A stretch of 64,000 nt of DNA, from positions 372,001 to 436,000 of the forward strand of contig NZ_JAGSYD010000002.1 in the NCBI RefSeq assembly GCF_025685575.1, written 5' to 3'. The notes under the pieces are model-generated. The model did not search any database and was not told the origin of the DNA. It worked only from the letters and a program-made list of their open reading frames with translations. The position numbers were made by a program, and so were the translations under genes. Positions within the stretch are counted from its first letter, which is position 1, and each line of letters starts with the position of its first letter. This DNA comes from Granulicella cerasi (GTDB lineage Bacteria; Acidobacteriota; Terriglobia; Terriglobales; Acidobacteriaceae). Below are positions 51,417 through 60,411 of this stretch, piece by piece.

Positions 51417-53296
51417 TGAGCCAGGTAGGGGTCTCTCGATTACGGGATTACACCGCCGACAGCCGGCTGCTTTACGTGAGCGGCCTGGCGTCTGCACTGG
51501 GAGCCGTAGCCGCTGTCGCGGCATGGTGCCTGCTGATGCTCATCGCATTGGCGACGAACCTTTTCTACTTTCATCAGTGGAGCTTCCTTGAGCGCGATCC
51601 GTGGGAAGCCAACCTGCGTTGGTGGAGCGTCTTCATTCCCGTCGTTGGCGGTCTGATCGTCGGCATGATCGCTCGCTTCCTTTCGCCGCGAGTCCGTGGG
51701 CACGGTATGCCCGAAGCCGTGGAGACGATCGTCTTCGGCGGCGGTCGTGTGCAGCCCCGCGTAGCGGTGCTGAAGCCGATTGCCACAGCGATTGCGATCG
51801 GTTCCGGTGGACCGTTCGGCGCAGAAGGCCCGGTGATCGTCACCGGTGGCGCGATTGGCTCGGTGCTCGGCCAGTTGCTGACGATGTCTGACAGCGAGCG
51901 CACTGTGCTGATGGTGGCGGGTGCCTCCGCAGGCATGGCGGCAACCTTCAACTGCCCTATGGCAGCCATTCTGCTGGCCGTGGAGATCCTGCTTTTCGAG
52001 TGGAAGCCGCGCTCGGTGGTCCCTGTCGCGATGGCTTGCGTAACCGCAGGTGCAGTGCGCCGCCTGCTGCTGGGGCCGGCGGCCTTGTTTGTAATGAAGC
52101 CGCAGACGCAGCCGGTCTATCACCAGCAGATGCTCGGCGCGCTGATCATCGGCGTCGCGGCAGCGTTCTTCTCTCTGCTTCTCAGCAAGGCGATCCGCCT
52201 CAGCGAGAAGATGTTCCACAAGCTCCCCTTCCACTGGATGTGGTGGCCCGCGATTGGCGGCCTCGGCGTCGGCATCGGTGGACTTTTCTTCCCGCGCGCG
52301 CTGGGCGTGGGCTACAGCACGCTGCAGCTGATGATCCTGAACGGCAGGCACACCGAGGTGAAAATCCTGGTGGGCATCCTGGTGGTGAAGTCGCTGATTT
52401 GGGTCTTCGCGCTAGGGTCGGAGACGGCGGGCGGTATTCTCGCTCCGTTGCTCCTGCTAGGCGGAGCGATGGGAGCGATGCTCGGTCGCGCCATGCCGCA
52501 GATGACCGCCGGTAGCTGGGTGGTCGTGGGTATGACCTCGACGCTCACGGGTGCCATCGGCTGCCCGCTGACATCGGCGATGCTGGCCCTGGAACTGACT
52601 CGTAACGCAGGCATCATGCTGCCCGTGTTGCTCGCCTGCATGGCCTCTTACGGCGTGAGCGTGCTCGTGCAGCGGCGCTCGATGTTGACCGAAGCGCTGA
52701 GCGCGAAGGGACTCCACCTCAGCCGCGAGTTCAGCGTCGATCCTCTGGAGACGATGCTGGTCTCGCAGGCGATGCACACGAGCGTCTTCGCACTGAACAG
52801 CGATGCGCGCGTGGAGGAAGCCAAGGTCTGGCTGCGCTCGATGGAAGAACGCGGCGCCATCTCCTGGTCGCACTGGCAGCGGATTTTCCCGCTGGTGGAT
52901 GCCGAGGGCAAGCTGACCGGGATGCTGACACGCGGACGCATGGTGGCCGCCGCGCAGAACGGTGACTCGGAAAGTCCGCTGGCCGACTTTGCGGTGGCCG
53001 ATGCGCGGACGATCTCGCCGTTCCACACTCTCAAGGCTGCGGCAGCGTCCATGGCGACCTATCAGTTGACCAGCTACCCCGTGGTGGCGAGCGATGGCAA
53101 GCTGCTGGGCGTGCTGACGATCGAAGACCTACTGAAGGGCCGCACTCAACAGGACCAGCGCGAAAACTCGCGCCGGCGTGTGCTGCGACTCCGCTGGCCG
53201 TTCGGCGCCGCGCCACAGACGGTAGCCGATGCGGTCACCGAGGTTCCACCGAACATGTCTCCCACGCGGGACGAAGACGAAACGGCGAGCCACTAA
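51416..53296 (+). CDS. ClC-family chloride channel/antiporter with CBS pair
   Basis: The 626-residue product is a ClC protein with about ten or more membrane helices (20-420). It has the selectivity segment GSGGPFGAEGP (about 122-132) with the gating Glu, and GSETAGGILAPLLLLGGAMG near 325-344. Two C-terminal CBS domains (about 450-575) may sense nucleotides. Whether it is a channel or a H+/Cl- antiporter cannot be fixed here. The GTG start overlaps the marR stop. The stop codon lies in the loop of its own terminator. Confidence 0.9.
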   Translation: MSQVGVSRLRDYTADSRLLYVSGLASALGAVAAVAAWCLLMLIALATNLFYFHQWSFLERDPWEANLRWWSVFIPVVGGLIVGMIARFLSPRVRGHGMPEAVETIVFGGGRVQPRVAVLKPIATAIAIGSGGPFGAEGPVIVTGGAIGSVLGQLLTMSDSERTVLMVAGASAGMAATFNCPMAAILLAVEILLFEWKPRSVVPVAMACVTAGAVRRLLLGPAALFVMKPQTQPVYHQQMLGALIIGVAAAFFSLLLSKAIRLSEKMFHKLPFHWMWWPAIGGLGVGIGGLFFPRALGVGYSTLQLMILNGRHTEVKILVGILVVKSLIWVFALGSETAGGILAPLLLLGGAMGAMLGRAMPQMTAGSWVVVGMTSTLTGAIGCPLTSAMLALELTRNAGIMLPVLLACMASYGVSVLVQRRSMLTEALSAKGLHLSREFSVDPLETMLVSQAMHTSVFALNSDARVEEAKVWLRSMEERGAISWSHWQRIFPLVDAEGKLTGMLTRGRMVAAAQNGDSESPLADFAVADARTISPFHTLKAAAASMATYQLTSYPVVASDGKLLGVLTIEDLLKGRTQQDQRENSRRRVLRLRWPFGAAPQTVADAVTEVPPNMSPTRDEDETASH

Positions 53297-53307
53297 GGCT
53301 CGCCGTT
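53281..53307 (+). terminator. Terminator overlapping the end of the ClC gene
   Basis: AACGGCGAGCC, loop ACTAA, GGCTCGCCGTT, then CTTTCTT. The stem is a perfect 11 bp and the stop codon (53294-53296) sits in the loop, so the last codons are part of the hairpin. Confidence 0.8.
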
Positions 53308-53334
53308 CTTTCTTGCGGATGCGTTTGTGGAGGC

Positions 53335-53592
53335 TTACTTTTCGGCAACGCCGAAGAGCTCTGCCATCTCTTCATGCAGGAAGCCCTGCCCTGGGCGATA
53401 TGGTTGCACCCACTTGCCGTCGATGACGAACTGCGGAATGGCGCGTTTGCCTGTGGCGGCGATGACCTCGTCAGCCGCGCCGGGCGTGCGCTCGATGTCG
53501 ATCTCTTTGTACGGAATGTCGTGGATGGCGAGGAAGCGTTTGGCTTCACGGCAATCGCGGCACCAGTCTGCGGAGTAAACAAGAAGTTCCAT
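53335..53592 (-). CDS. Glutaredoxin-like protein
   Basis: The 85-residue product has a thioredoxin fold with an active-site CRDC (Cys11, Cys14), the cis-Pro in RAIPQFVIDG, and a family length typical of NrdH/mycoredoxin-like proteins. It would reduce disulfides or mixed disulfides in the cytoplasm. It stands alone between the convergent ClC gene and the SDR gene, which lies 34 bases upstream on the same strand. Confidence 0.88.
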   Translation of the reverse strand: MELLVYSADWCRDCREAKRFLAIHDIPYKEIDIERTPGAADEVIAATGKRAIPQFVIDGKWVQPYRPGQGFLHEEMAELFGVAEK

Positions 53593-53626
53593 AGCGCTAT
53601 TGTCTCAGCTTGCGGGGTGAAGAGCA

Positions 53627-54400
53627 TCACTGCTCGTGGTAGTTGCGGATAAGGCCGCCGTCGATGAAGTACGTAGAGCCCGTCACGTAAGCGGCTTCAT
53701 CGCTGGCGAGGAAGGCCGCGACGCCTGCAACCTCCTCAGGTTTGCCGAGGCGGCCAAGCGGGATATTGCGAAGAAGCGGATCAAGCTTCGCCGGGTCGCT
53801 CATCATCTTCTGGTTGATCGGTGTGGAGATAGCGCCGGGAGCGATGTTGTTCACCGTAATGCCAAGTGGACCGAGCTCCACAGCGAGGTCGCGCATGAGC
53901 ATGCGCATACCGCCTTTGGCGGCGCAGTACGTGGCGAAATGTGGGAAGACCATGTCTTCGTGCACCGACGAGATATTGATGATCGTGCCGGGCTTGCCTG
54001 CAGTGCGCAGCTTACGAACAAAGGCCTGCGCGAGGAAGAACGCTCCCTTGAGGTTCACGTCGAGCACCTTGTCGTAGTCCTCTTCGGTGACGTCCCAGAA
54101 GTCTGCGCCAATCTCAATGCCCGCGTTGTTGACGAGAACGTCGCAGTTGCCGAAGTGCTGCCAGGCTTCATCAACGAGGCGCGTTGTGTCTGCGGTTTTG
54201 GACACGTCCGCGGCAACGAGGATCGACTCGCTGCCCGCAGCTGTGATGCGCTGGGCAGTATCCTCGGCCTCGTCCTTATGTCCGCGGTAGTCCACGACGA
54301 TCTTGGCGCCCTCTGCCGCGAGACGCACTGCGATCGCTTTACCAATGCCAGAACCTGAACCTGTGACGATAGCCACTTTTCCTTCGAGACGTCCACGCAT
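53627..54400 (-). CDS. SDR-family oxidoreductase (glucose/3-oxoacyl reductase-like)
   Basis: The 257-residue product is a classical short-chain dehydrogenase: cofactor site VTGSGSGIGKAIA (about residues 12-24), NNAGI (about 90-94), catalytic Ser in INISSVHE and YCAAK (Tyr and Lys near 157-161). The closest style is glucose 1-dehydrogenase. The substrate is not deducible. The start lies 1 base after the stop of the upstream DUF3175 gene, so the genes are likely cotranscribed. Confidence 0.9.
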   Translation of the reverse strand: MRGRLEGKVAIVTGSGSGIGKAIAVRLAAEGAKIVVDYRGHKDEAEDTAQRITAAGSESILVAADVSKTADTTRLVDEAWQHFGNCDVLVNNAGIEIGADFWDVTEEDYDKVLDVNLKGAFFLAQAFVRKLRTAGKPGTIINISSVHEDMVFPHFATYCAAKGGMRMLMRDLAVELGPLGITVNNIAPGAISTPINQKMMSDPAKLDPLLRNIPLGRLGKPEEVAGVAAFLASDEAAYVTGSTYFIDGGLIRNYHEQ

Positions 54401-54401
54401 A

Positions 54402-54857
54402 CTAACGAGTTCCCTTCTTCGCGGCCTTCTTCGCCGTTCGCTTCACAGCCTTCTTCGCGCTCTTCCGGGCGGCTTTCTTTGCCGTCTTCTTGGCAGCCTT
54501 CTTGAGAGCTGGCTTGTCTTCCTTCCGGGCGAGAAGCTTCTTGGCTCGCTCGAGCGTCTGCTTGCGCTCCGCGGGCAGGTTCTTGCCTGCACGGTTCTCG
54601 TAGAAGGAAAGCATCTGCATGGCCTGCCCAGGACCCTTTGGCGAGACAGACTTCTTCGCTAAACCCTCCGAAATCGCCTTGGCAGATTTCTTGAAGAGGC
54701 CGGGGCCGGGCTTGGTGGAATCGGTCGTGACCTTTGCGGACCAACGCTTGGAAGGCGGAGTCGTGCTCTTCTTCGCAGTACTCTTCTTCGCGGTGGTCTT
54801 CGTCGCAGTGGTCTTCGTCCCAGACGCGCGCTTCGCTGCTTTCTTCGTCGCCATCAT
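54402..54857 (-). CDS. Lysine/alanine-rich DUF3175 protein with histone H1-like tail
   Basis: The 151-residue product has a basic N-terminal arm (KKAAKRASGTKTTATK), a central DUF3175 domain (about 37-107; KRWSAKVTTDSTKPGPG and MLSFYENRAGKNLPAERKQT) and a C-terminal tail of KKAAKKTAKKAARKSAKKAV type (about 115-151). The tail resembles histone H1-like DNA-binding tails, so it could bind nucleic acid. Function is unknown. Two ATG codons stand at the start. Confidence 0.8.
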   Translation of the reverse strand: MMATKKAAKRASGTKTTATKTTAKKSTAKKSTTPPSKRWSAKVTTDSTKPGPGLFKKSAKAISEGLAKKSVSPKGPGQAMQMLSFYENRAGKNLPAERKQTLERAKKLLARKEDKPALKKAAKKTAKKAARKSAKKAVKRTAKKAAKKGTR

Positions 54858-54883
54858 GGCACCTCACGCAAGTGAGATGCAGC

Positions 54884-55357
54884 TTACGAGGATTTCGTGG
54901 TGGCACGGCGCGCGCGAAAGAAACTTGTCAGCATAGTGCTGCACTCCTCAGCGAGCACGCCTGCGGTGACTTCCACGCGATGATTGAGGGATCCGTGGTT
55001 GAGCACCTGCATGACGGAGCCATCTGCGCCCGCCTTGGGGTCGGCGGCGGCGTAGAGAAGACGGCCCACGCGCGCGTGCACCATAGCCCCGGCGCACATG
55101 GCGCAGGGCTCCAGCGTGCAGACCAACGTGCAGCCGGTGAGGCGATAGTTGCCCAGCGCAGCCGCGGCCGCGCGCATGGCCACGATTTCCGCATGAGCGG
55201 TAGGATCACTGAGCCGGATGACCTGATTATTGCCGCGACCGAGGATTTCGCCTTCTGCTGAAAGCACGACCGCACCTACTGGCACCTCGCCCTCGGCCTG
55301 AGCGGCGAGCGCTTCGTCGATTGCGAGGCGCATCAGGAGTTCGTCATCGAGGAGCAT
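54884..55357 (-). CDS. tadA: tRNA(adenine-34) deaminase TadA
   Basis: This zinc enzyme converts the wobble adenosine of tRNA-Arg(ACG) to inosine. The 157-residue product has HAE (His55, Glu57) and PCAMC (Cys85, Cys88) and the family NNQVIRLSDPTAHAE stretch. An upstream in-frame TTG at 55378 would add 7 residues; the ATG used here fits homologues better (MLLDDELLMRLAIDEA). The tail after LTSFFRARR is short and basic. A DUF3175 gene follows after 26 bases. Confidence 0.92.
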   Translation of the reverse strand: MLLDDELLMRLAIDEALAAQAEGEVPVGAVVLSAEGEILGRGNNQVIRLSDPTAHAEIVAMRAAAAALGNYRLTGCTLVCTLEPCAMCAGAMVHARVGRLLYAAADPKAGADGSVMQVLNHGSLNHRVEVTAGVLAEECSTMLTSFFRARRATTKSS

Positions 55358-55381
55358 CAAGGTGATTGTAACGGGCAAGAC

Positions 55382-55408
55382 AAGGCCCGGTCAGAGCGAC
55401 CGGGCTTT
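55382..55408 (-). terminator. Terminator of the YVTN lipoprotein gene
   Basis: GCCCGGTC, loop AGAGC, GACCGGGC form an 8 bp stem flanked by AAG/TTT, between the lipoprotein gene and tadA on the minus strand. Confidence 0.7.
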
Positions 55409-55432
55409 GAATATTCCTCAACCTCCAAGGGA

Positions 55433-56842
55433 CTAGGGCGAGGTGATGACGACGCGAACACCGGTGCCGTAGAGCGGAGCGTGATACGTAACGACGTCCG
55501 TCTCTGTGTAGAGAATCGTCAGGTACTTGCTGTCCGTGGAGGTGATGTAGACCTTGCCCGTGGGCGTGCCGGTGGTGACGGCGAGCGTCGAAGGATGCAC
55601 ACCGTAGATATACGGCTGACCGAGCGCCGTCGTGTCACCGATGGTCGGATCTGCCGCGACCGGAATGGTCGCGGTGACCGTACCCGAGGTCAGGTTGACC
55701 ACGCTCACCGAACCGTTGGTGCTGCTGTTGCCCGAGTTCGTCACATACGCGCGCGGCGAGAGAGTGTCACGGAGAACCTGCACCTGCGTGGGGTTCACGC
55801 CCACGGGTACCGTGGCGATGAGCGTACCGAAGTTGGCTGCGTCGGTGGGGTTCGACGTGTTGCAAGTGCTGTTGCCGGACTGCGCAGCAGCCGAGCAGAG
55901 CGGAATGTTGTAGATGCTGACCATGCCGCCGTGCGTGCCATCGCCCTGCGAAAGCACAACGAGTTCATTGGTATACGGGTTGATGTCGGCCCACACCGGA
56001 TTCGACGCGATGTTATTGCCGTTCGAGTCGTTCACGGTAGGAATCGAGATCGTCGGCGTCGTGCTGTCGAGCGCATTGTTCGTCACGTTGATGACGCTGA
56101 TGCTCTGCGAGCCCTTGTTCAGGACGAAAGCGCGATAGCCATCGCTCGTCATCACGCCGTAGACGGGGTTCGCGCCCACCGTGAGCGTCGCGGTCGTGGT
56201 GAGGCCGGCGGTGCTCGAAGCTTCAACACCTGAAGCCGTGCCGTTCGCGTTCAGAATGTACAGGCGGGTAGCAGCGTCTACGCCGACCACGTATTGCGGC
56301 AAGGCAGGTGTCGTGATCTCCTGCAGCAGCTGGCCGGAGGAGTTCAGCGCGGCCACCTTGCTGGCGCCCGTCTCTGGCACGAAGACCGAAGCCGAGGCGT
56401 TCTTGATCGTCATCACCGAGACGTTGGTCGGCAGCGTTGTCGAAGGGAGCGTCACCTGCTGCACGTCGCTGGTCAGCAGCGTATTCGGGCTGGACGACGC
56501 GAAAGTATCCAGCGAGCCCGCGGCATTGATGACATACGCCTGGCTGCCACCCGAGTTCAGCGCGAGGTAATTCGGCGCCGTCTGCACAGAAGGCGAGGTG
56601 ATCACTTCGTCGCCCGAGAAGTCGACGAACGTAGCCAGACCGCTGGCAGAAGCGCCCGTATTGCTGAGCACGACCGCATACTTGGTGGGCTGACCTGCAG
56701 GGCCCGTAGGGCCGCTACCCGCAACGACGGGGCGATAGGTGTTACCGCAACCTGCAAGCAGGATGGCTGCGAAACTCGCAGCGGCGTACGCAGAGGCCTT
56801 GGCGCTCGAGAAGCTGGCGCGGCGGTCGGAGGCTACAAACAT
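55433..56842 (-). CDS. YVTN-type beta-propeller lipoprotein
   Basis: The 469-residue product has a lipoprotein signal with lipobox LLAGC about 32 residues in. It then has a 7-bladed-like propeller of YVTN repeats: AYVINAAGSL, YRAFVLNKGSQSISVINVTN, RAYVTNSGNSSTNGSVSVVN, and KVYITSTDSKYLTI. Such proteins sit at the outer membrane or periplasm, but no ligand can be named. The start was chosen to put the hydrophobic signal near the N-terminus; an ATG 27 codons upstream is possible. It follows the pseudopilin genes by 129 bases. Confidence 0.75.
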   Translation of the reverse strand: MFVASDRRASFSSAKASAYAAASFAAILLAGCGNTYRPVVAGSGPTGPAGQPTKYAVVLSNTGASASGLATFVDFSGDEVITSPSVQTAPNYLALNSGGSQAYVINAAGSLDTFASSSPNTLLTSDVQQVTLPSTTLPTNVSVMTIKNASASVFVPETGASKVAALNSSGQLLQEITTPALPQYVVGVDAATRLYILNANGTASGVEASSTAGLTTTATLTVGANPVYGVMTSDGYRAFVLNKGSQSISVINVTNNALDSTTPTISIPTVNDSNGNNIASNPVWADINPYTNELVVLSQGDGTHGGMVSIYNIPLCSAAAQSGNSTCNTSNPTDAANFGTLIATVPVGVNPTQVQVLRDTLSPRAYVTNSGNSSTNGSVSVVNLTSGTVTATIPVAADPTIGDTTALGQPYIYGVHPSTLAVTTGTPTGKVYITSTDSKYLTILYTETDVVTYHAPLYGTGVRVVITSP

Positions 56843-56971
56843 CTGAGACAAACGAGCTCCAAATAGACGGCGAAAATTCGTCGGGGAGAAATCAGCCCAA
56901 GCTAAGCCGTCGATCGTTTCCATTGTAAATGCTGGATGGCAGAAACTGCGGGAAGTTCTTGCAGGATGCGG

Positions 56972-57400
56972 CTACCAGGTGTTGTAACTGGTGCCGTCGG
57001 AGGCAAGGGACTGCGCGCCGGATTTCACGTCGTCGATGCCGCCCTGAGTCTCGGTGATGCTCATCAGCGTGTCCGACTGCGAGGTGATCCAGGTATCGGT
57101 GCGGTTCGTGATCGGGTCGATGGGAATCGACTTCAGGTAGCCTCCCTGCACCAGATCGTCGAGCGACTGCGGGGCCTTTTCCTTGTCCACGGTGTAGCTG
57201 TCGATGGCCTGGCGCATGGTGTGCAGGTCTTCGCGGAGCACAGCTTCCTTGGCGCGACGCACGTTGTTCAGGTACGCAGGCACGGCGATGGCCGCCAGCA
57301 GACTGATGATCGCCATAACGATCATCAACTCCACCAGCGTGAAGCCTTCTTCGCGCCGACGGCGCGTGCGGAGAGAGCGAATTGGGAGGCTGCTTACCAT
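56972..57400 (-). CDS. Type II secretion/type IV pilin-like pseudopilin (GspG type)
   Basis: The 142-residue product has a prepilin leader cut after Gly19 (RRREEG-FTLVELMIVMAIIS) with Glu at mature position 5, a long N-terminal helix, and a C-terminal region like GspG (SIPIDPITNRTDTW). It would assemble a periplasmic pseudopilus or pilus. The start overlaps the stop of the pseudopilin gene upstream by 7 bases, so translation is coupled. Confidence 0.87.
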   Translation of the reverse strand: MVSSLPIRSLRTRRRREEGFTLVELMIVMAIISLLAAIAVPAYLNNVRRAKEAVLREDLHTMRQAIDSYTVDKEKAPQSLDDLVQGGYLKSIPIDPITNRTDTWITSQSDTLMSITETQGGIDDVKSGAQSLASDGTSYNTW

Positions 57401-57891
57401 GTGCTGTACTTCGTTCCGTCGAGGCCGGTGCCGTCGCTCTTGGTGTAGACGTCAAAAACGTTCTGGCCGCCCCAACTGGAGGAGTCCGTGTCGTCCTGGT
57501 TGGAGCGCTCGCCCCAGTCGGTCGATTTCGTCATGGGATCGACAGGGATGCGGCGCAGAAAGCGCACCTTGTGGTCCTGGATGTCCACACCATCCACCAG
57601 CGTCTGCAGATCGGGCGGATAGTTATTGCTGTCCGCTTTGGTTTGGATGCCGCCTTTATCTGCGGCGTCCTTGTAGGCGTCGATCGCAGCGCGCATCTCC
57701 CACAGATCGTGGCGTAGTTCGCGCTCCTTCGAGCGCTTGATCTGCAGGCGCACCAGCGGGATGGCTGCTGACGCAAGGATCGAGATCATCGCCACAACGA
57801 TGATGAGTTCGATGAGTGTGACGCCCGCCTCGGAAGACCGCAGTTGCGGCTTCCGGGCGGGTGCGATCGCATTGAGGGCGGTTACGCTCAT
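57394..57891 (-). CDS. Second pseudopilin of the cluster (GspG type)
   Basis: The 165-residue product has leader cleavage after Gly23 (SSEAG-VTLIELIIVVAMIS) with Val rather than Phe as first mature residue and Glu at position 5. The C-terminal part carries RIPVDPMTKSTDWGERSNQD. It ends in KYSTW, like the YNTW of the next gene product, so the two are paralogues. It starts 33 bases after the secretin gene stop on the same strand. Confidence 0.87.
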   Translation of the reverse strand: MSVTALNAIAPARKPQLRSSEAGVTLIELIIVVAMISILASAAIPLVRLQIKRSKERELRHDLWEMRAAIDAYKDAADKGGIQTKADSNNYPPDLQTLVDGVDIQDHKVRFLRRIPVDPMTKSTDWGERSNQDDTDSSSWGGQNVFDVYTKSDGTGLDGTKYSTW

Positions 57892-57924
57892 CTACCTCTT
57901 ACCTGCCTACGGGCTCTTCCCTGT

Positions 57925-60411
57925 TTACTGGACGTGGACCACGCCCTGCGAGCTGACTGCCGGGACATCCTTACCCTGCGAGTTCTTCGCGGCGAGTCGC
58001 ACGAGGCTGACGTTGGAGTTGCCCTTGCCGATAGCGCGGAAGGTCAACGTAGCCAGCGTTCCCTGCCCGCTGATGCCGAGCGTTCCCGGGGGACGCGAGG
58101 CCGTCACGGTGACAGCGCCGTTGCCTTCGTCACGATGCACCATCGCGACAGCCTGACCGTCACGACCGAGCAGATCGCCTGCATCGACATTCACCAGCTG
58201 CAGCACCTTCGCATCAAACTGCACCTGCAGCGGCATGCTGTAGAGATCGTTGGCGTTGGCTGCGAGCAGCGCTACCTGGAAGGTGGCGCCGACAGCCTGG
58301 TTCGCCACCGGCGGTACGACGCTGACCGTTACCGGTACACCGACCGCACCGGGCGCGGATTGCACGGTGGCCGCAGCAGCGTTCGCTGCTGCCGAAGGAA
58401 CGATCGTTCCCGGCTTCATCGGCTGCGCCTGCTGCGCGATCTGATCCAGCATGGCCGAAGCTGCACGCGCGGTGGTCGTGCTGGTCGGCGGCGGCGTGGT
58501 CTGCGTGAGAGCAGCGATACGCGCAGCCTGTGCGGCCGACATCGCGGCGAGCACTTCGGACGGGTCGCGGCGAATGAGTTCGACCGACTGGCCGGTGCCG
58601 CTGTAGATCGCGCGGGTGTTCTCTTCCGTCAGCACGCTCTCACGCACAATGTGCGGGATGAGCAGGAAGACGATTTCGTCAGACGAACGAGTGCGATCCG
58701 TAGAGGAGAAGAAGTACTTGAGCAGCGGGATTTCGCCGAGACCCGGCGTACCGCTTACAGCCTTCTGGTCTTCCTGTTCGAAGAGGCCAGCGAGCAGCGA
58801 GGGCTCGCCATCCTTGAGCTGAATCACCTGCTCTGCGACGCGCTGCGAGATGATCGGTTCGGTGACGTCCGAGATCGTGACCGAGCCGCTCTGCGAGGAG
58901 ATTTCCACCTTCAGCTTGAGCGAGATTTCGCGGTCGTAGTGCACGGTCGGCGTGATGTCGAGGTTGACACCGACGTCGAGGTAAGTGAACTGCGTCTGCA
59001 CACCGTAGGCGCTCGAGGTGGAAAGCGTCGAGCTGTAGCTGCCGGTCGCCACGGGGATCTTGGAACCGATCTTGATGGTCGAACGCTGACCGTCCGTAGC
59101 GCGGATGCGCGGATTCTGCAGAATGCGCGTGTCGGAGTCCGTGAGCAGTGCGTTCACCGTGCCGCCGCCGAGCGTGACCGCGAAGTTCGTCGCGTTCAGG
59201 TTGCCCAGCGTGTTCAGCGTAATGCCTGAGGTCGAGGTGGTGGTCGACGACGACGAACTGCTGGACGAGGAGGAGCTGCTGGTATTCGCGTTGGAGTACT
59301 GCGGCGTCATCGTCAGGCTCTGCGGCAGCGTGATGCCGAGATCGCGTTCCTTCGAACGATTCACTTCCAGCACGGCGACGTCGATAATGACTTCTGCGCG
59401 GGTGCGGTCGAGATCGTTGATGAGCTTTTCGGCCAGCACGAGTTGGTCCGGCGTCGCGCGCATGACGATCGCGTTCTGGCTGGCGACGAGGTAGATCTTG
59501 ATGCTCGGGTCAAGCACGTTACGCAGGGCGACGAGGACTTCGTTGGCGTCGTTCTGCTGCGAAACGTTGGTGAGGTAGAAGGTCTGGACGGCCATATCGT
59601 CCAGATCCGTGCGCTTGGCGCGGTTGTTCTGCGCCACGAAGATCGTGTTCGATGTGACGGGCTTCCAGAAGGTGCCGCCGAGCGTGCCGACGATGCGGAG
59701 CGCGTCGAAGAGCGAGACGCCGGTCAGGTCCACGGGAATGCGCTTCGAGGTGTATTCGGGGTCAAAGATAACGTTCAGGCCAGCGGCTTTGCCGATGGCC
59801 TGATAGATGATCTTGGTGTCCTCGACCATGTGCAGCGTGATCGGATCATCGGAAACGGTCCGGAGCGCGATCGGCGCGGCCATGGAGGCGATGTCGCGCT
59901 GCACCTGAAGTTGGTGCGGTGTCTGCTCGGCCATGCCAGGCAGCAGGGGAGTGCCGGGCGTACCGAGCGGGCCGCCATTGTTCGTGGCTCCGGGGCCGCC
60001 GGCGGGTACAGCCATCGTGCCGCCGATCGGACCCATCGTGGGGCGTGCGATGATCTGAATTTCCTGCGCGGCCGCTTCGTTGCTGGGGTCGATCTGGATG
60101 GCGCGCTGATACTCCAGCAGCGCCGCGGCGAGATCGCCGGACTGGCGAAGCACGCGGCCACGGTCAAGATGCTGGTTGGCGGCCTGGAACTTCAGGCGCT
60201 CGTAGCGAGTCTTGTAGGCGAGGTCCGAGGGCTTCTTCAGCCAGGCCTGGCGAAAGTCTTCGTAAGCCTCGTCATAATTTTCCTTGGCTTCTGCGGCCTG
60301 ACCGCGCTTGTCCCAGGTGTGGGCGGACTGAGCGTGCGCCGGGTGAACGGCTGCGAGGAGTGCGATACCAAGCGCAAAGGCACTGGCGCTGCGCGTAGAG
60401 AACAAATTCAT
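57925..60411 (-). CDS. Secretin (GspD/PilQ-like) with N-terminal TPR and C-terminal cohesin domain
   Basis: The 828-residue product forms an outer-membrane ring for secretion or pilus export. Order: signal peptide (1-27, ending AHAQ), TPR-like helices (about 34-120), secretin short N-domains (about 180-320, with SKRIPVDLTGVSLFDALRI), the secretin core (about 390-560, with VGVNLDITPTVHYDREISLK and LLAGLFEQEDQKAVSGTPGL), and a C-terminal cohesin-like domain (about 690-828, MPLQVQFDAKVLQLVNVDAG). The fusion to a cohesin is unusual outside this group. Its gene heads an operon with two pseudopilins and a YVTN lipoprotein. Confidence 0.87.
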   Translation of the reverse strand: MNLFSTRSASAFALGIALLAAVHPAHAQSAHTWDKRGQAAEAKENYDEAYEDFRQAWLKKPSDLAYKTRYERLKFQAANQHLDRGRVLRQSGDLAAALLEYQRAIQIDPSNEAAAQEIQIIARPTMGPIGGTMAVPAGGPGATNNGGPLGTPGTPLLPGMAEQTPHQLQVQRDIASMAAPIALRTVSDDPITLHMVEDTKIIYQAIGKAAGLNVIFDPEYTSKRIPVDLTGVSLFDALRIVGTLGGTFWKPVTSNTIFVAQNNRAKRTDLDDMAVQTFYLTNVSQQNDANEVLVALRNVLDPSIKIYLVASQNAIVMRATPDQLVLAEKLINDLDRTRAEVIIDVAVLEVNRSKERDLGITLPQSLTMTPQYSNANTSSSSSSSSSSSSTTTSTSGITLNTLGNLNATNFAVTLGGGTVNALLTDSDTRILQNPRIRATDGQRSTIKIGSKIPVATGSYSSTLSTSSAYGVQTQFTYLDVGVNLDITPTVHYDREISLKLKVEISSQSGSVTISDVTEPIISQRVAEQVIQLKDGEPSLLAGLFEQEDQKAVSGTPGLGEIPLLKYFFSSTDRTRSSDEIVFLLIPHIVRESVLTEENTRAIYSGTGQSVELIRRDPSEVLAAMSAAQAARIAALTQTTPPPTSTTTARAASAMLDQIAQQAQPMKPGTIVPSAAANAAAATVQSAPGAVGVPVTVSVVPPVANQAVGATFQVALLAANANDLYSMPLQVQFDAKVLQLVNVDAGDLLGRDGQAVAMVHRDEGNGAVTVTASRPPGTLGISGQGTLATLTFRAIGKGNSNVSLVRLAAKNSQGKDVPAVSSQGVVHVQ

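Noticed and set aside
57844..59229. 461-codon plus-strand frame opposite the secretin gene
   Set aside because: Arg/His/Asp-rich shadow of the secretin.
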